Source: an uncultured Dehalococcoidia bacterium (GTDB lineage: Bacteria; Chloroflexota; Dehalococcoidia; Lucifugimonadales; UBA1123). Taken from it: a stretch of DNA of 64,000 bases. Positions 39,857 to 48,250 of this stretch are shown one piece after another (positions within the stretch are counted from its first letter, which is position 1; every line of letters starts with the position of its first letter). The stretch lies in contig CATOSI010000001.1 in NCBI GenBank assembly GCA_951812505.1, forward strand, positions 1-64,000, read 5' to 3'. Under the pieces are notes generated by a model, which saw only the letters and a list, made by a program, of their open reading frames with translations, made no database searches and was not told the origin of the DNA. Both the position numbers and the translations under genes were made by a program.

Positions 39857-40639
39857 TTATTCCTCGGAAATAACGGGATTACTAAGAGTTCCAATGCTGG
39901 ATATTTCCACGTCCACGGTGTCGCCGGCCTTGATGTTCTCGGTGGCGCCGTCGGTTCCCATCCAGATCATGTCGCGCGGGTATAGCGTCATGTACCTCGT
40001 CATTTCACTTATGTAGTGGGCGACGCCGAAGATCATGTTGTTCGTGGGGAACTGGGAGACGACGGTGTCGTTGACCCTCACGGTCGTCTCGAGGCTGTCG
40101 AGTTCAACGTCGGTCTCGATCCAGGGGCCCATCGGCTTGAACGTATCGCTGTTCTTGGCTCTCCACAGAGTACGGTCCCCGGCCTGCCATGTGCGCTCGC
40201 TCACGTCGTTCCCGATAGAGTATCCGAGTATGCAGTCGAGCGCTTCTTCCTCGGATACATGCTTGACCTGCTTGCCGATCACGACGACGAGTTCGCCTTC
40301 GTACTGGACGCGCTCGGTGGCGTCTTTGGGGATGACTATCGGCTCGCCGTGCGCTATGAGCGCGTTGTTGGCGCGGTAGCCGACGTCCGCCTTTTCGGGC
40401 AGATCGGGCTCGCGTCCGAGCAGAGCGGCGGCCTCTCGTACGTGCTCCTCGTAGTTCACGCCCGCCGCGTAGAACGTCAGGGGCTCGAACGGGATTCGTA
40501 TCTGGACGGCGGACAGCGGGAAGCGATGTCCGGTTCGGCTGTATTCGCCGAATGGGGATCCGGAGACTTCCTCCACTTGTTCATTCTCAAGGATGCCGTA
40601 GCTGACTCTGCCTCCGTACTGGTATCTGATCCATTTCAT
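39857..40639 (-). CDS. Fumarylacetoacetate hydrolase (FAH) family protein
   Basis: A 260-residue FAH-fold enzyme: FYAAGVNYEEHVREAA near residue 75, the metal-binding VQYEGELVVVIGK (Glu ligands) near residue 128, GYSIGNDVSERTWQ near 155, and MGTDGATENIKAGDTVDVEI at the C-terminus. The family cleaves or decarboxylates 2,4-diketo acids; 2,4-diketo-3-deoxy-L-fuconate/rhamnonate hydrolases are members and would suit this neighbourhood. ATG 40639 is preceded by GGAGG 6 nt upstream. It starts 13 nt after the AI-2E transporter stop, so the two are co-transcribed. Confidence 0.9.
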   Translation of the reverse strand: MKWIRYQYGGRVSYGILENEQVEEVSGSPFGEYSRTGHRFPLSAVQIRIPFEPLTFYAAGVNYEEHVREAAALLGREPDLPEKADVGYRANNALIAHGEPIVIPKDATERVQYEGELVVVIGKQVKHVSEEEALDCILGYSIGNDVSERTWQAGDRTLWRAKNSDTFKPMGPWIETDVELDSLETTVRVNDTVVSQFPTNNMIFGVAHYISEMTRYMTLYPRDMIWMGTDGATENIKAGDTVDVEISSIGTLSNPVISEE

Positions 40640-40652
40640 GCTGGTCCTCCAT

Positions 40653-41837
40653 TTATGCTGATCCGGGAGCGGTCTCAGGCTGCGCTTCATCGAGGGGTGC
40701 CTCGTTGTCCGGGTCCGGATTGTTCCCCTCGCCTGGTGCCTCTTGTTCGCCTCTCCGGCTCCACTGCTTCTGGAAGTAAACGAATACATCTCGGGCCGCG
40801 GCAACGATAGGAACACCGGCGATCATACCCCAGATGCCGGCTATGTCAGCCGCGATAACCAGAATGGCCATTACCATCACCGGATGGAGACGAACCGCGT
40901 TGGCCTGCAGCTTCGGAGTTACGACATTGCTCTCCAGCAGCTGCGCCACGACATAGACCAGAAGCACCCAGACGACCTTGTCCGGATCATTCGCCAATGC
41001 AAACAGCAAACCGGGAACGGCTCCAATGATGGCGCCAACAATCGGGATGATCGCAAAGACTGCGGCCAGTATGCCAAGAATCAGGGCGAATTCTATGCCG
41101 AGGAGGGTCAGACCCAAGAATACCAGTATGCCTACTACCGAAACGCTGATCAACTGTGCTCGTATGTAGGAGCCTATAACCGAGTGAATTATGCCCAGTA
41201 CGTTGCGTGTATGTTTTTCGGCACTGCTGGAGAGAGGAGAATACACGCCGTCGAGCAGTTCGTCCTTGTCCTTGAGCAGGTAGAACAGCAGGATCGGCAC
41301 GATTATCAGGCCGATGACGAAGGACACCGTGCTTACGACTCCGCTGATTGCGCTCAGGGCTACCTTCAGCGCGGCGTCGCCGACTACGCCAATACTTGAT
41401 TCCAGCATTTGCTGGATCTGCGTTACGAATTCCTCAGGAATACGGTCGCTGTACTGCGCGTACAGATCTTCTACGGTAACCCTGGCCTGCTCGATCAATT
41501 GCGGTACAGATTCGATGAACTTGCTGCCCTCACTGATAATCGAGGAAATGGTCAGATACAGTACCACGGCGACCAACGCTATAAAAAGGATGTAGATCAG
41601 CAGAATGGAAACTACCCTGGCGACGCCGGGAAATCTACGCCTGCCGGGCATCCACCTTTCGAGGAATTCCACGAAAGGGTAGAGGAGTTCGGCGAGAACT
41701 ATGCTGACAATAAAAGGGAACAGAGCGCCGCGCGCGACGTACAGGATAAGCACTACAACCAGGATGCCGACCGCAATCAGGCCAGGAAGCCTCCACTTCA
41801 TCCATAAGGAAGGCTGTTCAGCGGGTTGAGAGGACAT
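40653..41837 (-). CDS. AI-2E family transporter (PerM/TqsA-like)
   Basis: A 394-residue inner-membrane protein with about eight hydrophobic segments in the AI-2E pattern: two N-terminal helices, PFVEFLERWMPGRR, a soluble loop (about 100-170), VPILLFYLLKDKDELL, then FAIIPIVGAIIGAVPGLLFAL and VVTPKLQANAVRLHPVMVM. Despite the family name, substrates range from signalling molecules to ions, and many members are uncharacterised. ATG 41837 is used because GAGGTGG lies just upstream; a longer frame to 41933 lacks support. The C-terminal 40 residues are acidic and proline-rich. Confidence 0.9.
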   Translation of the reverse strand: MSSQPAEQPSLWMKWRLPGLIAVGILVVVLILYVARGALFPFIVSIVLAELLYPFVEFLERWMPGRRRFPGVARVVSILLIYILFIALVAVVLYLTISSIISEGSKFIESVPQLIEQARVTVEDLYAQYSDRIPEEFVTQIQQMLESSIGVVGDAALKVALSAISGVVSTVSFVIGLIIVPILLFYLLKDKDELLDGVYSPLSSSAEKHTRNVLGIIHSVIGSYIRAQLISVSVVGILVFLGLTLLGIEFALILGILAAVFAIIPIVGAIIGAVPGLLFALANDPDKVVWVLLVYVVAQLLESNVVTPKLQANAVRLHPVMVMAILVIAADIAGIWGMIAGVPIVAAARDVFVYFQKQWSRRGEQEAPGEGNNPDPDNEAPLDEAQPETAPGSA

Positions 41838-41934
41838 AGGCCACCTCGTCTGGCTTTCTAGTGGCGACAGTAGTGCGCCTACTAGGGGTGGGGGTATCGA
41901 CTTCAGAGGCGCGCCGGGGAACGGAGCGCCCATT

Positions 41935-43044
41935 TCATGCCATTGATTCGTTCGCGATCATATCTTTGAATATTGGAAGCAGCGTCTCGGCTACGCGGTC
42001 GCACTCTTCGACGTGAGGGAACCCAGACAGGATGAACTCGTCTATTCCGAGTTTCCAGTAGCCGAACAACTCTCCGGCGACCTGTTCGGGGGTTCCAACG
42101 ACAGCTGTGCCGCAGTTGACCCGAACCGTTGATATGCCGTTCCAGAGATGAGCGCCGAGTCTGTGATCCTCGACGACGCGGGCCTGGGCGCGCTGTCCGA
42201 CCATCGCCGTCCCCGCGAAAGCGGAACTCCTCTGGTCCCGGACGACCGACGCGGCCTCGGCAAGCAGGTCTTCAGCCGCGTGCCACGCCTCGGCCTCTGT
42301 TTCTCTTACGATGATGTGGGTCCTGAGACCATAAGACGCTTCTCTTCCGGCATCTTTGAATTTCTCGTTGGCTCTCTCGATGTGCGTGGCTATCTGATCC
42401 TGCGGAAGTATCCAGGCCAGGTATATGTCGGACTGTTTTCCCGCGAGATCGAGGGCTCGGTCGGACGCTCCGCCCAGATAGAACCTCGGTCCGCTGTTCA
42501 CGACTCCGGGCGATACGAGCGCGCCCCTGAGATTTATGAACCGCCCGTCGAAGTCCACGGGGTCGGGCTTCCGCCAGAGCGCGCGTAGAGCGGCAATGAA
42601 CTCCTCAGCGCGTTCGTACCTGTTGGCGTGGTCGCTCGTCTCTCCGAACCGCTCGAAGTCGCCCTGGATTCCGCCCGGTACGACGTTGAGGTCAATGCGT
42701 CCCCCGCTTATCTGGTCGAGGGTAGCGGCCATCTGCGCGAAAAGACCGGGTGAAATGAATCCGGGTCTGACTGCTACGAGGAACCTGATCCTGCTTGTCA
42801 CGGCCGCAAGCGCCGTTACCGTCGTCCAAGTCTCTGCGAGCGGGGCAGTCTCCTCGAACAACCCGTTGGCAAATCGTGTGGGTATGAGAAGCGAGTAGAA
42901 TCCGTTTCGCTCGGCTGTTTCGACAACATCGCGCAGGTACTCGAACGTCGGGGGGCGTTCTGCGCGAACGGTCCCGATATGGGCGCCGTCGCCGTCTATC
43001 GGAATGAACCAGTCGAATATTGGTTCGGGTCTCGCTTTTGCCAT
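41935..43044 (-). CDS. LLM-class flavin-dependent oxidoreductase (2), SsuD-like
   Basis: A 369-residue luciferase-like monooxygenase of the alkanesulfonate monooxygenase type: FDWFIPIDGDGAHIG, SLLIPTRFANG, FLVAVRPGFISPGLFAQMAATLDQISGGRIDLNVV split across residues 85-120, PRFYLGGASDRALDLAG and VVGTPEQVAGEL. FMNH2-dependent members split C-S bonds of sulfonates or oxidise other small molecules. ATG 43044 has AAGG 7 nt upstream. It is one of four LLM enzymes here and resembles the one at 51805 most. No flavin reductase or sulfonate transporter is adjacent. Confidence 0.9.
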   Translation of the reverse strand: MAKARPEPIFDWFIPIDGDGAHIGTVRAERPPTFEYLRDVVETAERNGFYSLLIPTRFANGLFEETAPLAETWTTVTALAAVTSRIRFLVAVRPGFISPGLFAQMAATLDQISGGRIDLNVVPGGIQGDFERFGETSDHANRYERAEEFIAALRALWRKPDPVDFDGRFINLRGALVSPGVVNSGPRFYLGGASDRALDLAGKQSDIYLAWILPQDQIATHIERANEKFKDAGREASYGLRTHIIVRETEAEAWHAAEDLLAEAASVVRDQRSSAFAGTAMVGQRAQARVVEDHRLGAHLWNGISTVRVNCGTAVVGTPEQVAGELFGYWKLGIDEFILSGFPHVEECDRVAETLLPIFKDMIANESMA

Positions 43045-43145
43045 TTTCAAGCCTTAGTGAATATTGAGAGCTCGGCGTTTCATCAGAGTATCGAGACTAG
43101 TACAGCGTCCAGTTAGTTTTGCCATTTGCAAGCGCTGCCCCACCT

Positions 43146-43230
43146 CTGGATTCCCGCCTTCGCGGGAATGACTGAATTGTAGTTGAGGTTTCACTCCCAT
43201 CCCCGTATCAAGTAAGGGGCAGGGATTTTC
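43146..43230. repeat. Adjacent family B and family A palindromes
   Basis: CTGGATTCCCGCC...GGGAATGACT (43146-43173), then CTCCCATCCCC...GGGGCAGGGATTTT (about 43191-43230), in the 240-bp gap between the esterase and LLM genes. Nothing else recognisable is in this gap. Confidence 0.6.
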
Positions 43231-43284
43231 AACATACAAATGACGGTAAGCTGAAGGATGTAGCAAATTCATATGGTTAAGGTA

Positions 43285-44181
43285 CTAGTCGCCATCCCAC
43301 TTGCTCCGCATGAATTCAGCCATGCGTTCGATTGCCTGCTGGCCTTCCTCGAGTATCGGGGCGAAAATGTGCCAGACGTGGATCATGTCGTGCCACTCCT
43401 CGAATGTCGTTTCGACTCCGGCGGCGCGCGCTTTCTCATCGAGCCGGACTGCATCGTCGAACAGCGTTTCACTGGCTCCGACCTGTATGAGCAGTGGGGG
43501 AAGTCCGTCCAGATTGGCGTACATCGGGGCGGCCAGCGGGGACCGTGGGTCGGCACCACCAAGGTACACGCCCGCCATGCTGACCAGACCCTCGCGCTGG
43601 ACCATAGGGTCGCGGTCGGCGCGGCTGGTCATGGAGTCTCCCAAGCCTTCCATGTCAACCCAGGGCGACAGGCATACTCCGCAGGCAGGAAGTGGAAGTC
43701 CCTGGTCCCTGATGCTGACGAGAGTCGCGGCGGTGAGTCCGCCGCCTGCCGAGTCGCCCGCTATGGACAGCCTTTCGGGGGCGTAACCTTCGTCGAGGAG
43801 CCAGCGATATGCTGTTACAGTGTCTTCGACCGGGGCTGGAAACGGGTCTTCAGGCGCGAGCCGATAGTCTATGACAAGGACCTGCGCCTGGCTAGATGCT
43901 GAGAGTCTGCGCGCGAATTCGCGGTGTGTCCTGGGCGAACCTATGACGTAGCCTCCGCCGTGCAGGTAGAGAGTGGCGGTGTCGTCGGACGCCCCCTCAG
44001 AGGATACGAGCTCGGACGGGACACCGCCGGCGTCCACCTGCTGTATGCTCGCGGGCGTCTTGCCTCCGACAACCCGTGCGAGTTTTTCAAAGCCCGCGCG
44101 AGAATCCTCGACCGTGGGATTCTCCGGCCGGTCCCGGGAGGTCAGAAGCTCTATTACGTTTTCCAGTTGGGCTTTGGACAT
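43285..44181 (-). CDS. Alpha/beta hydrolase, hormone-sensitive lipase (HSL) family
   Basis: A 298-residue carboxylesterase-type hydrolase. HGGGYVIGSPRTHR (oxyanion hole) lies near residue 74, the nucleophile elbow GDSAGGG near 146, and the His of the triad in WHDMIHVWHIF near 275, with Asp before it in SETLFDD. The family hydrolyses short-chain acyl esters. ATG 44181 is supported by AGGAGA 9 nt upstream; a longer frame to 44238 overlaps the preceding LLM gene. It follows that gene by 22 nt and probably shares its transcript. Confidence 0.9.
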   Translation of the reverse strand: MSKAQLENVIELLTSRDRPENPTVEDSRAGFEKLARVVGGKTPASIQQVDAGGVPSELVSSEGASDDTATLYLHGGGYVIGSPRTHREFARRLSASSQAQVLVIDYRLAPEDPFPAPVEDTVTAYRWLLDEGYAPERLSIAGDSAGGGLTAATLVSIRDQGLPLPACGVCLSPWVDMEGLGDSMTSRADRDPMVQREGLVSMAGVYLGGADPRSPLAAPMYANLDGLPPLLIQVGASETLFDDAVRLDEKARAAGVETTFEEWHDMIHVWHIFAPILEEGQQAIERMAEFMRSKWDGD

Positions 44182-44203
44182 TATCGCTGTCTCCTGAACG
44201 GAA

Positions 44204-45478
44204 TCAATCTCTCGAACGCTCGTCTGCTTCCGCGCCAAGAAGCGATGACAGAATGTCCCTGCCCTCTCGCCGGTCTTCCTGGGGGATACCGAGCTTTTCC
44301 ATTAGAACGGGGTAGGATTCGACTTCCGGTATCGGGTCCATCCGCTCGATGTTCTTAATCCGACTTTCCGCTCTTTCTATGAACGGCGCAAGTTCCTCGG
44401 CTTTCGCGCGGAGTCTTGTCTCTTCCCGCTCCTTGAACTCGGGCAGCACCTCGCTGGCGAACAGTTCGAGAGATTCGCAAATGTGCTCATGCCGGTTTCT
44501 GCCGCCCTGCTGAATGAACACCACCTGGTCCACTCCCGCCTCTTCATATTGCAGAAGCGTCTCACGCACCTGCGACGGGCTTCCAATGCAGCCGGTAGGC
44601 TCGTTTTCCCCGTTGCGATGCGCCTCGAAGTCGTCCCAGATGTTGAACCTGCCGGGCACGTGCGTCCCGGTGGAGTAGTAATGGTTCAGACCGTAACCGA
44701 AGAACTGTATTCCCGGCAGGCCACGTTTCACCGCCGTGTCGCTGTCTTTGTGACACATGAATCCGGTCACCATCGCTATGTTCGGGTTGACTGCCTGTCC
44801 GATGGGCTCGCACTCGTTCTTGAAAGTTTCGTAGTATTCAGAGACCCAATGCTTTGCGTCTTCCGCGCCGACGAAAGCGAATGTGAGCGCGCCAATGCCG
44901 AGTCGCGCGGCCAGTTTGATAGTCTCGCGGTTGGAGCAGGCTACCCAGATAGGTGGGTGCGGCTTCTGCAGTGGCTTGGGAACCACGTTGCGATGCGGCA
45001 TCGAGAAGAATCTGCCATTGAAGCCAGGGTACGGCTCGGCAGTCATCATGCGAGCGGTCTCTCTGACCGTTTCCATCCACATATCGCGCTTCAGCTTGGG
45101 GTCCACTCCGAATCCTTCAAGCTCAAGGCGTGAACTAGATTCTCCCGTTCCCCAGTCAACTCTGCCGTCGCTCACCAGGTCCAGCGTGGCGATTCTCTCG
45201 GCAACCCGGGCGGGGTGATTGAATCCGGGCGGCATGAGCACGATGCCGTGTCCGAGTCTGATCCTCTTTGTGCGCTGGCTGCACGCGGCAAGAAACACTT
45301 CCGGCGCAGAGGAGTGGGAGTATTCTTCCAGAAAGTGGTGCTCAACTTCCCAAGCGTAGTCAATGCCAAGCCTGTCGGCGAGTTCGACCTGTTCCAGCGC
45401 GTCTCTTAGCAGCTTGCGCTCGTCGCCATCGTCCCAGGGACGCGGTATCTGGTGCTCGTAGAAGATTCCGAATTTCAT
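44204..45478 (-). CDS. LLM-class flavin-dependent oxidoreductase (3), long form
   Basis: A 424-residue luciferase-like enzyme (MKFGIFYEHQIPRPW, YAWEVEHHFLEEYSHSSAPE, IRLGHGIVLMPPGFNHPARVAERIA split over two strands, GRVDWGTGESSSRLELEGFG). HHFLEEYSHS is typical of the large bacterial-luciferase-type group with an extended C-terminus; here about 80 charged, helical residues (KEREETRLRAKAEELAPF) are added. The oxidised substrate is unknown. It is followed by the HSL esterase, which may process an ester product, as in Baeyer-Villiger type routes; that is speculative. Confidence 0.88.
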   Translation of the reverse strand: MKFGIFYEHQIPRPWDDGDERKLLRDALEQVELADRLGIDYAWEVEHHFLEEYSHSSAPEVFLAACSQRTKRIRLGHGIVLMPPGFNHPARVAERIATLDLVSDGRVDWGTGESSSRLELEGFGVDPKLKRDMWMETVRETARMMTAEPYPGFNGRFFSMPHRNVVPKPLQKPHPPIWVACSNRETIKLAARLGIGALTFAFVGAEDAKHWVSEYYETFKNECEPIGQAVNPNIAMVTGFMCHKDSDTAVKRGLPGIQFFGYGLNHYYSTGTHVPGRFNIWDDFEAHRNGENEPTGCIGSPSQVRETLLQYEEAGVDQVVFIQQGGRNRHEHICESLELFASEVLPEFKEREETRLRAKAEELAPFIERAESRIKNIERMDPIPEVESYPVLMEKLGIPQEDRREGRDILSSLLGAEADERSRD

Positions 45479-45639
45479 CGTGCCATCCGAGTTTAGGTTG
45501 GCGCGAGTGTAGCAACGGGAATGGGGAGCGTCAATACGGGCAAGCTCACCGGCCCGGACTCGCTACCGGATTGAATCTCCACAATTAAGTCATGGTGTGG
45601 GCCACAAGGAAAGAAGCAGAAGCGCGAAGGGTTGCCAGT

Positions 45640-46440
45640 TCAGACCTTCGAGTACTTCGGTGTGGCGACCTGTGTGCCGTCGCCCAGATCGCTGACCTCG
45701 AAATCGCCGAACATCAAGGGGGCTTCCTTTTGAAGCAGTTCGAGTATCTGCAAGGCCAGAGAGCGGATTTCCCAGTCGGCGAACGGCGCGGCGCGCATCT
45801 CGATGAAGTGACGCCAGGCGCGGACGTTTCCAGTGACGAATATCTTGGTCTCGGTCGCGTTAGGGAGCACGGCCCGCGCGGCCTGCCTTATCGCCTTGCG
45901 GCGGTCGGTGTTGTGGCTGAAACGCTCCCTGGGCAGGACTTCTTCGAGTTCCTTTACCAGCTTTACGTAGCTGTCGGCGGCTGACTCGAGGGCGTCTTCC
46001 AGTATGGCTCGGGCGTCATCCGCCGCTCCGTTCTCCATGACCAGGGCAGGCGGCATGACGAACGCGCCCTCGGTCTCGTCAACATACCTCTGGGAGCGCT
46101 GGCTGTAGGCGAATCCGGCCCTGTGGCGAACAAGCTCGTGGGTGAGACTGCGCGACACACCCGTTATCACGAAACCGTAGTTGACGTGTTCGAATACCGA
46201 CCCGTCCTTGGAACTGAGCAGGTTGTATATAAAGTCCTCGATGTCACGCCGCCCGCGAGCGAAACTCATGTAGCATAGCCGCGCGGAGGTCTCTATGATG
46301 GCGTTGGCGTCATCGAGTCCGGCGCGAATGCTCCGGTCCATACCGGGTAGTTCCTCGTCGGACAGGAACGCGGCGATCTGATCCCAGTCAACGGAAGGCT
46401 TGCTTACGAGATAGACGCTGGGTTTGGAGCTATATTTCAT
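45640..46440 (-). CDS. thyX: FAD-dependent thymidylate synthase
   Basis: A 266-residue ThyX, which makes dTMP with FAD, NADPH and methylenetetrahydrofolate. The signature reads RHRAGFAYSQRSQRY near residue 105, that is RHR-X8-S rather than the usual RHR-X7-S. NYGFVITGVSRSLTHELVRH precedes it, and GNVRAWRHFIEMR near 215 completes the active site. ATG 46440 has AGGGG 7 nt upstream and is preferred over the longer frame to 46470. No thyA-type gene is seen in the window. Confidence 0.93.
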   Translation of the reverse strand: MKYSSKPSVYLVSKPSVDWDQIAAFLSDEELPGMDRSIRAGLDDANAIIETSARLCYMSFARGRRDIEDFIYNLLSSKDGSVFEHVNYGFVITGVSRSLTHELVRHRAGFAYSQRSQRYVDETEGAFVMPPALVMENGAADDARAILEDALESAADSYVKLVKELEEVLPRERFSHNTDRRKAIRQAARAVLPNATETKIFVTGNVRAWRHFIEMRAAPFADWEIRSLALQILELLQKEAPLMFGDFEVSDLGDGTQVATPKYSKV

Positions 46441-46588
46441 TTCGAATCCCCTTACTGCGACACTTCTCACTCGTTCGCCCTCGGCAAAGTTTGACGCATT
46501 CCGCCACCCTAATTAGAAGACATATCCGCTCGCGGCTTCTACGAGAATGGAGGGCCTGTTTGAAGGAAAGGACCCTATGAACCGCATT

Positions 46589-47035
46589 TCACGCCCTGGC
46601 GCCGAAAGTACGCTGTGGCGTACCTGGGGAAAGAGAAAAGTGGGTATGCGCAGCCAGCCAGACTCCATCACGCCGTTCGAGCGTGACGGTCGCCCGTCCC
46701 GGACGACTGAACGGCTTGTGATTGCTGTCGTATCCGGTGGAAGTCCATGAGACGACTCCCCACGCCTGATTTCCGCTTCCTCCCGCATGAACGTTGTCCA
46801 GGTCCATCTTAAAGTCGTTGATATTTCCCCAGATGCTCTCCCACTGTCCTTCTCGCAGTGCCTTGCGACCACGCACAATGCTCATCGCAGTACCGAACGA
46901 CACGACATCCTCCGCAAAGATTTGCTCGGCAGAGTCGTAATCAACACTGGCACAGTATCGCTCCATCAGCGTGAACCACTGCGTAACGGCGTCTGCGGGA
47001 TCGTCGGTCTTAACCGGAGGATTGACGTGGGTCAT
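46589..47035 (-). CDS. NTF2-like (SnoaL/DUF4440-type) protein
   Basis: A 148-residue cone-shaped NTF2-like domain: DAVTQWFTLMERYCASVDYDSAEQIFAEDVVSFGT (split helix-strand), GRKALREGQWESIWGNIND, WGVVSWTSTGY, GRATVTLERRDGVWLAAHTHFSLSPG. The family includes isomerases, cyclases and binding domains, so no reaction can be named. ATG 47035 is used. It lies 48 nt after aroE and upstream of thyX on the same strand, a possible shared transcript. Confidence 0.8.
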   Translation of the reverse strand: MTHVNPPVKTDDPADAVTQWFTLMERYCASVDYDSAEQIFAEDVVSFGTAMSIVRGRKALREGQWESIWGNINDFKMDLDNVHAGGSGNQAWGVVSWTSTGYDSNHKPFSRPGRATVTLERRDGVWLAAHTHFSLSPGTPQRTFGARA

Positions 47036-47083
47036 ACTGGGTTCCACCACCTTCCTTTGATTTTCGGCGTTCGGACGGCGTTC

Positions 47084-47932
47084 CTACAAACCAAGCGCCT
47101 CTTTCGCCGCCTCGAACATCACATCCACCGGAGCTTCGCGGCCCGTCCAACGTGACCAGGCTGCCGCTCCCTGATAGACGAGCATAGGCAGACCGCCAAT
47201 GACCTGCGCCCCCGCTCTCTCGGCATCCAAGAGGAAGGGGGTCTTGGGCGGGTTGTAAACCATGTCATAGACGACGCATCCGGGAGAAATGACTTCTGCG
47301 GGGACAGGAGAATCGCCCTCCGCCGGGCCGTGCAGCATTCCGACAGAGGTAGAGTTGACAATCAGGTCGGCTCGTTCACAGGCGGATAGAAAATCGGGGT
47401 CGTGGAGGCCAAACGCATTCGCAAGGATACCCGTCTCTGCGAGCTCGCTGGCGAGTGATTCAGCTCGCTCGACCGTCCGGTTCGCTATCGCCAGTGCGGA
47501 CGCCCTTCCTTCGGCTAACGCGTATGCCGCCGCCCGTGCGGCGCCGCCAGCGCCAATCAGGACGACTTCGAGACCGGCTACGGTCACTCCCGCTTCGCTT
47601 CGGAGGGAGTTGATGAATCCGAGCGCATCAGTATTCGAACCCATCAGGCGACCGTCCCGATTGACGATTGTGTTGACCGCACCGATTCTTGTCGCGAGGT
47701 CGTCAATCTCGTCCAGATGTACCATGACCGCCTGCTTGTGCGGCACGGTGACATTCGCACCCAGATAGTCCTCGCTTCTCAATGAGGCTACTCCGGCCGC
47801 AAGGTCGTCCGGGGTCGTCTCCCATGCCGAGTACACCGCGTCTATGTCGAGACTCGCGAATGCGGCGTTGTGCATAGCGGGCGATATGGAATGCCGGATT
47901 GGGTAGCCGAAAATGCCCGATAGAAGTGTCAT
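47084..47932 (-). CDS. aroE: Shikimate dehydrogenase
   Basis: A 282-residue shikimate dehydrogenase, reducing 3-dehydroshikimate with NADPH in aromatic amino-acid synthesis. The substrate motif GYPIRHSISPAMHNAAF and catalytic Lys of ANVTVPHKQAV (near residue 67) are in the N-terminal half. The NADP motif GAGGAARA is near residue 127 followed by IANRTVERA; MVYNPPKTPFL and the C-terminal GLPMLVYQGA complete it. Other aro genes are not adjacent. An AACTGTAAACTAAAAACTG string lies directly 5' of its start. Confidence 0.95.
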   Translation of the reverse strand: MTLLSGIFGYPIRHSISPAMHNAAFASLDIDAVYSAWETTPDDLAAGVASLRSEDYLGANVTVPHKQAVMVHLDEIDDLATRIGAVNTIVNRDGRLMGSNTDALGFINSLRSEAGVTVAGLEVVLIGAGGAARAAAYALAEGRASALAIANRTVERAESLASELAETGILANAFGLHDPDFLSACERADLIVNSTSVGMLHGPAEGDSPVPAEVISPGCVVYDMVYNPPKTPFLLDAERAGAQVIGGLPMLVYQGAAAWSRWTGREAPVDVMFEAAKEALGL

Positions 47933-47935
47933 TTC

Positions 47936-47977
47936 AGTTTTTAGTTTACAGTTTTTAGTTTACAGTTTACAGTTGCC
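47936..47977. repeat. Short tandem repeat upstream of aroE
   Basis: About three imperfect units of TTTTTAGTTTACAG occur directly before the aroE start (read as AACTGTAAACTAAAA on the minus strand). Similar AACTGA-type strings precede start codons at 31656, 35034, 35691, 36489 and 36895. Confidence 0.5.
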
Positions 47978-48031
47978 AGAGGATGGCGCATGATTGTTTG
48001 AACCGGAATATTGGGAATCGAGGAAGCTATT

Positions 48032-48250
48032 ATGGGTAATGAGAACGGGAAGTCTCTGGAACAGGACTTGATGTTCGCGGTGGTCAAAGAGAAGTACGGT
48101 CACCTGATGGACGACGAACAGTTGGAAGAGGTGCGCAAGACGGTCGTTGGACTCTCGGACTTCCTCGCGCCGATGCGCGCCGTTCGGCTGACCAACGACA
48201 TCGAGCCTTTCTCGACGTTCAAGCCTTTCAGGGGTGACGACAATGGCTAA
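48032..48250 (+). CDS. Small amidase-partner protein (AtzG/GatC-like)
   Basis: A 72-residue protein encoded immediately before the amidase, overlapping it by 8 nt. A helical hairpin region (DLMFAVVKEKYGHLMDDEQLEEVRKTV) is followed by RLTNDIEPFSTFKPFRG, where EP and a C-terminal aromatic tail resemble the extended belt of GatC and AtzG small subunits that wrap around their amidase. ATG 48032 follows GAGGAAG. Partner function is inferred from position and pattern only. Confidence 0.65.
   Translation: MGNENGKSLEQDLMFAVVKEKYGHLMDDEQLEEVRKTVVGLSDFLAPMRAVRLTNDIEPFSTFKPFRGDDNG

Noticed and set aside
41838..41933. Longer start for the AI-2E transporter
   Set aside because: The extra residues are proline-rich with no family similarity; GAGGTGG precedes ATG 41837.
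6475..43230. CRISPR array suggested by repeated palindromes
   Set aside because: Copies are scattered singly or in pairs of different families, with no regular spacers and no cas genes.
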